18,597 bases of DNA from an uncultured Clostridia bacterium (GTDB taxonomy: Bacteria; Bacillota; Clostridia; Lachnospirales; Lachnospiraceae), in contig CAMUFS010000014.1 of NCBI GenBank assembly GCA_947088195.1, positions 1 through 18,597 on the forward strand, given 5' to 3'. Position numbers and translations under genes: made by a program. Below, in pieces: positions 15,194 to 18,597 of this stretch. Below the pieces are notes generated by a model. It was given only the letters and a program-made list of their open reading frames with translations. It made no database searches and had not been told where the DNA came from. Numbering within the stretch: the first letter of the stretch is position 1; every line of letters begins with the position of its first letter.

Positions 15194-16348
15194 ATGAAAA
15201 AATTAATAAAAGCAATATATAGAAAATTAAAAAATATCGAAAAATCATATGAGTATTATGAAATAAAAAAATTGTTGGCGTATGAAGATTTTTCTGTTGT
15301 TAAGAATAAGAAGCCAGATGAAATAAAAAATATTTTATTTGTTATTCCCGGAATGGTGGCACATGCCGGAGGACATACCTCAATACTGAGATTAGGAACA
15401 AAATTATCTGGCTATGGCTATCATATTTCTTATGTCTCATATGGAAGCCAGTCTATTTCTGAGATGAAAAAATGTGCCAGCTTAAATTTGGAGGATTATA
15501 AGGGAAAATTTTATGATAACTCATATATGTATAAAATATCGGCAGATATTGTTGTTGCGACAAATTGGAGATCGGTATATATAGCAAAAAAAATACCGGG
15601 CTACAAAATGTATTTTATCCAAGATTATGAACCATATTTTTATAATTACGGAGATTATTATTTTTTGGCAAAGCATACATATTGTATGGGATTTCATATG
15701 GTAAGCTTGGGCAGATGGAATAAAAATGTCATTGAAAAAAGTACAGAATATAAAGATAGAAGGATAGATATAGTTGATTTTCCATATGAGAAAAGTGAAT
15801 ATAGGGCAGTGAAAAGGGATTTTTCTTTGTATAAAGACAAAAAAGAAATAAAAATAGCTGTCTATATAAAAGAGGAAGAAAAACGTCTGCCCTATATCAA
15901 TCAATTTTTATTATCAAATCTAGCGGAGACATTTAAGAAAAATGGAAAAAAATTAGAGGTAATATATTTTGGAATAGATCCATCTTTTCATCTATATGCT
16001 GGCAGAAACGTGGGAAAGCTCTCAAAAAAACAACTCTATCAGCTTTATCAAAGGGTTGACTTTGGCATGGTTGCATCTATGACGAATATCTCTCTTATTC
16101 CGTATGAAATGATTGGTGCAGGCTTGCCGGTTATTGAATTTATAGAAGGAAGCTTTTCCTCTTTTTTTCCAAATGGCAGCGCGATATTGACGGATTTTAA
16201 TGCGGAAGCATTATATAAAAAAATATCTGATGCAATGGTAAATTGGGAACAGCTACGTGATTCACAGATAAAAGCAATGCGATATATTCAGCAATTTAGC
16301 TGGGATAACACGGCATCACAGTTTGTAGAAATACTAGAAAATATTTGA
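15194..16348 (+). CDS. WsaF-like glycosyltransferase
   Basis: The 384-residue protein resembles WsaF-type rhamnosyltransferases of the GT-B fold. It has a leading helical region, then ILFVIPGMVAHAGGHTSILR (47-66) at the acceptor domain, FIQDYEPYFYNYGDYY (141-156) near the middle, and a C-terminal donor domain with SLIPYEMIGAGLPVIEF. The QDYEP..Y..G pattern is the main family mark. It would extend the lipid-linked glycan in the cytoplasm; the sugar is unknown. The ribosome binding site is weak for both ATG 15194 and the in-frame GTG 15173, which overlaps the previous stop. ATG is preferred, and translation may depend on coupling. Confidence 0.82.
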   Translation: MKKLIKAIYRKLKNIEKSYEYYEIKKLLAYEDFSVVKNKKPDEIKNILFVIPGMVAHAGGHTSILRLGTKLSGYGYHISYVSYGSQSISEMKKCASLNLEDYKGKFYDNSYMYKISADIVVATNWRSVYIAKKIPGYKMYFIQDYEPYFYNYGDYYFLAKHTYCMGFHMVSLGRWNKNVIEKSTEYKDRRIDIVDFPYEKSEYRAVKRDFSLYKDKKEIKIAVYIKEEEKRLPYINQFLLSNLAETFKKNGKKLEVIYFGIDPSFHLYAGRNVGKLSKKQLYQLYQRVDFGMVASMTNISLIPYEMIGAGLPVIEFIEGSFSSFFPNGSAILTDFNAEALYKKISDAMVNWEQLRDSQIKAMRYIQQFSWDNTASQFVEILENI

Positions 16349-16387
16349 TGAATAAAGAAGCCAAAAGAAAGATGAGAGGCATAAAAA

Positions 16388-17506
16388 ATGAAGCATATAG
16401 CTTTTTTACTTGCAAATTATTCAGGAGATGGGGGCACGACAAGAGTGACCTCTGTATTATCTGGCAGGCTGAGCGAGAATTATAATATATCTGTGATATG
16501 CATTGTGAAGCCGGGGGAAATGCATTATAACTTTAAAAAGTTTAAAAAATCTGCCGGGGGGGGGCAAATTAAATTCTTTAGCTTAAACAGATCAAGGGTT
16601 GAAATATCAATAAATAATATTCTGGGATATTTATGGGATTGTAAAAAGATATACTCTATTTTAAAAAAAGAAAAAATTGATTGCTTGGTGATAGTTGACA
16701 CATATTTATTTCTATATTTATGGCCAATAAAAATGCTTGGCTGGAAATATAAATTTCAAATAATTGCATGGGAGCATTTTTCCTATCTATATACAAGCAA
16801 GAAACGGCAGCTTGCCAGAGATCTTTCTATGAAATATGCAGATAAGATAGTGGTTTTGTCAAAAGCGGATAAAGCGTTGTGGATGAGAGCATATCAAAAA
16901 TCAAATAAAATTAAGACCATATACAATCCTATTACTGTGAAGGTGGAAGGAAAAGCGGATCTGTGTTCAAAGCAAATTATTGCTGTTGGGCATCTATCCG
17001 AAGAAAAGGGCTTTGATATGCTTTTGGAAGCGTGGAAATTATGTTATAGGGAACTAAATGAATGGAGATTACTGATAATTGGGGATGGAAGGGATAGAAA
17101 AAAATTAGAAGATTTTATTATAGAAAATAAACTTTTAAATGTGGAGCTTTATCCATTTCAGAAAGATATAACACAATTCTATAAAACCAGTTCGATAGCA
17201 GCATTTTCATCAAGGCGTGAGGGCTTTCCTTTGGTTATGATTGAATCTCAGGCCTATGGTTTGCCTGCAGTGGCATTTCACTGTGAGGTAGGTCCAAAAG
17301 AGTATTTTATTGATGAATATAATTCCTTGACAGTCGAAGTAGGAGATATAGAGGGATTTGCCAGAGCTTTGATAAGAATGGCTGGCAATATAGAGATAAG
17401 AAGACAGATTTCGCTTAATGCCATTCATTCAGTAGAAGCATTTTATTTAGAAGATATTATTAAAAAATGGCTGCAGGTATTAGAGGAATTGGGTGTAAGT
17501 AAATAG
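16388..17506 (+). CDS. Family 4 glycosyltransferase with internal poly-G tract
   Basis: The 372-residue protein is a GT-B enzyme of family GT4. Its acceptor domain begins HIAFLLANYSGDGGTTRVTS (3-22). The donor domain has AVGHLSEEKGFDMLLEAW (199-216), IIGDGRDRKKLE, and SSRREGFPLVMIESQAYG (274-291) with the E(x7)E pair E278 and E286. It adds a sugar to the growing repeat unit. A run of nine G (16556-16564) encodes GGG at residues 57-59; it is in frame here and lies early enough for a slip to abolish the enzyme. The gene starts 39 bp after its neighbour with GAGAGG upstream. Confidence 0.92.
   Translation: MKHIAFLLANYSGDGGTTRVTSVLSGRLSENYNISVICIVKPGEMHYNFKKFKKSAGGGQIKFFSLNRSRVEISINNILGYLWDCKKIYSILKKEKIDCLVIVDTYLFLYLWPIKMLGWKYKFQIIAWEHFSYLYTSKKRQLARDLSMKYADKIVVLSKADKALWMRAYQKSNKIKTIYNPITVKVEGKADLCSKQIIAVGHLSEEKGFDMLLEAWKLCYRELNEWRLLIIGDGRDRKKLEDFIIENKLLNVELYPFQKDITQFYKTSSIAAFSSRREGFPLVMIESQAYGLPAVAFHCEVGPKEYFIDEYNSLTVEVGDIEGFARALIRMAGNIEIRRQISLNAIHSVEAFYLEDIIKKWLQVLEELGVSK
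16556..16564 (+). repeat. Nine-base poly-G tract inside a glycosyltransferase gene
   Basis: Nine consecutive G, read as three glycine codons in the open frame of the GT4 gene. Runs of G this long stand out in such AT-rich sequence and are prone to slipped-strand changes during replication. Confidence 0.85.
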
Positions 17507-17535
17507 AAGGATATATAAAGAAGTGGGAGAAATAA

Positions 17536-18576
17536 ATGGAGGAAAATAAATATTTTGGTGAGGATATTAGGGAAATTAGTAAAATGGATTTTATTCCTTG
17601 GGAGCAATTAGCTGGAAGTTCTATTTTGATTACGGGGGCAACCGGATTAATTGGCTCGATGTTAGTCGGCGCATTAGTATATGTGAGTGAGATAAAACAT
17701 TTAAATACTTCTATGTTTTGTTTGGTTCGAGATAAGGAAAAGGCGAAAGAAAAATTTAGAAGTCTATCCATTCCTATAGAAAATATCTGTTTTATAGAGG
17801 GCTGTGTAGAGCAGTTGCCGCAGATCGATCACAAAATAGATTTTATAATTCATGGCGCATGTCGGACAGCAAGCAGGGAATTTGTGTCAAAGCCTGTGGA
17901 AGTAATAGAAACATCCATATATGGTACAAAGAATTTGTTGGATTATGCAAAGAAAAAAGGAGTGAAAAGGTTTCTTTATTTGTCCAGTATGGAGATATAT
18001 GGATATCCACAGAAGGGATGCCGTGTTACAGAGGAAGAGGTAGGCGCATTCGATCCGCTAAAGGTCAGAAATTGTTATCCCATTAGCAAACAGATGTGTG
18101 AGGCGCTGTGTTGTGCATTCTCCAGTGAATATGGTGTTTCAACAAGTATTTTAAGGCTGACACAGACTTTTGGTCCGGGCGTGTGTCTCAAGGATAAGAG
18201 AATTTTTGCATATTTTGCAGAATGTGTGAAGGACAGGAAGGATATTGTTTTAAAAACAATGGGAGATACAGAAAGAAGTTATTTGTATATTGCGGATGCT
18301 GTGACAGCTATTTTAACCGTACTTCTAAAAGGCGAAGCGGGATGGGCCTATAATGCTGCAAATGAAAAAACATTTTGTTCTATTTATGAGATGGCAGAGC
18401 TTGTAGCAAGAGAGAATCATATACAGGTAAAGATAGAATTGGATCGCAGTGCAAGCAATGGATTTGCTAATACGCTTTTTATGGATCTGGATACATCACT
18501 TCTTCAATCATTAGGATGGACAATGATAGGAGGTGGTTATGATTTAAAGGAGATGTATAGAAGAATGATAGGTTAG
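17536..18576 (+). CDS. Extended SDR: NAD-dependent epimerase/dehydratase family protein
   Basis: The 346-residue protein is an extended short-chain dehydrogenase/reductase. The Rossmann loop is ITGATGLIGS (32-41). The catalytic set is S150 or S151 in LSSMEIYG, with Y181 and K185 in YPISK. Downstream segments (LRLTQTFGPG, then YLYIADAV) match sugar-nucleotide epimerases and dehydratases. It may modify a nucleotide sugar. Given the IspD/TarI-like and LicD genes, it may instead act on a CDP- or phospho-alditol precursor, as SDR partners do in some cytidylyltransferase clusters; this is inference. GGGAG precedes the ATG. It is the last complete gene, and no terminator is visible in the 21 bases after it, so the operon probably continues. 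Confidence 0.9.
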   Translation: MEENKYFGEDIREISKMDFIPWEQLAGSSILITGATGLIGSMLVGALVYVSEIKHLNTSMFCLVRDKEKAKEKFRSLSIPIENICFIEGCVEQLPQIDHKIDFIIHGACRTASREFVSKPVEVIETSIYGTKNLLDYAKKKGVKRFLYLSSMEIYGYPQKGCRVTEEEVGAFDPLKVRNCYPISKQMCEALCCAFSSEYGVSTSILRLTQTFGPGVCLKDKRIFAYFAECVKDRKDIVLKTMGDTERSYLYIADAVTAILTVLLKGEAGWAYNAANEKTFCSIYEMAELVARENHIQVKIELDRSASNGFANTLFMDLDTSLLQSLGWTMIGGGYDLKEMYRRMIG

Positions 18577-18597
18577 TGCTGTAATATGGTGATGAGA

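Overview
The window reads as chromosomal DNA of a low-GC Gram-positive anaerobe, most likely a member of the Clostridia close to Lachnospiraceae. This rests on AT-rich codon use, strong AAGGAGG-type ribosome binding sites, intrinsic terminators and the protein families present. All supported genes lie on the + strand. No tRNA, rRNA, CRISPR array, transposase or intact mobile element was seen.

Region 1 (1-4235) is an accessory junction. It opens inside a hybrid sensor histidine kinase whose 5' part lies outside the window (ATPase domain, degenerate receiver, canonical receiver, Hpt). The kinase gene is followed by an intrinsic terminator and then by a two-gene AbiE-type toxin-antitoxin operon (2094-3708). 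That operon has its own promoter, an inverted-repeat operator and a terminator. It is bracketed by two identical 42-bp direct repeats (1906-1947 and 3793-3834). The right copy belongs to an internally deleted group II intron (3770-3964). This remnant keeps the 5' part of domain I and a domain VI with a bulged branch-point adenosine, and it sits right behind the toxin gene's terminator, as expected for group IIC introns.

Region 2 (4236-6489) holds a DJ-1/PfpI-family gene that lacks the nucleophilic cysteine, and a zinc-dependent medium-chain dehydrogenase. A 434-bp spacer follows, with two long perfect palindromes that share a 16-bp core.

Region 3 (6490-18576) is a surface-polysaccharide or glycoconjugate operon of 13 genes, tightly packed and often overlapping. 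Its order is: PglE-like aminotransferase, PglD-like acetyltransferase, PIG-L deacetylase, PglC-like phosphoglycosyl transferase, WbqC-family protein, a second DegT-like PLP protein, LicD-family transferase, GT2 glycosyltransferase, EpsG-like polymerase, IspD/TarI-like cytidylyltransferase, WsaF-like glycosyltransferase, GT4 glycosyltransferase and an extended SDR. A working model is as follows. The first four genes make and load an amino-sugar phosphate onto a lipid carrier. The glycosyltransferases extend it. WbqC and the second DegT-like protein build a sugar substituent. The cytidylyltransferase, SDR and LicD protein make and attach a CDP-activated alditol phosphate. EpsG polymerises the repeat unit. 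No flippase or 4,6-dehydratase lies in the window, so the locus probably extends beyond it. The GT4 gene carries an in-frame run of nine G, which could allow phase variation.
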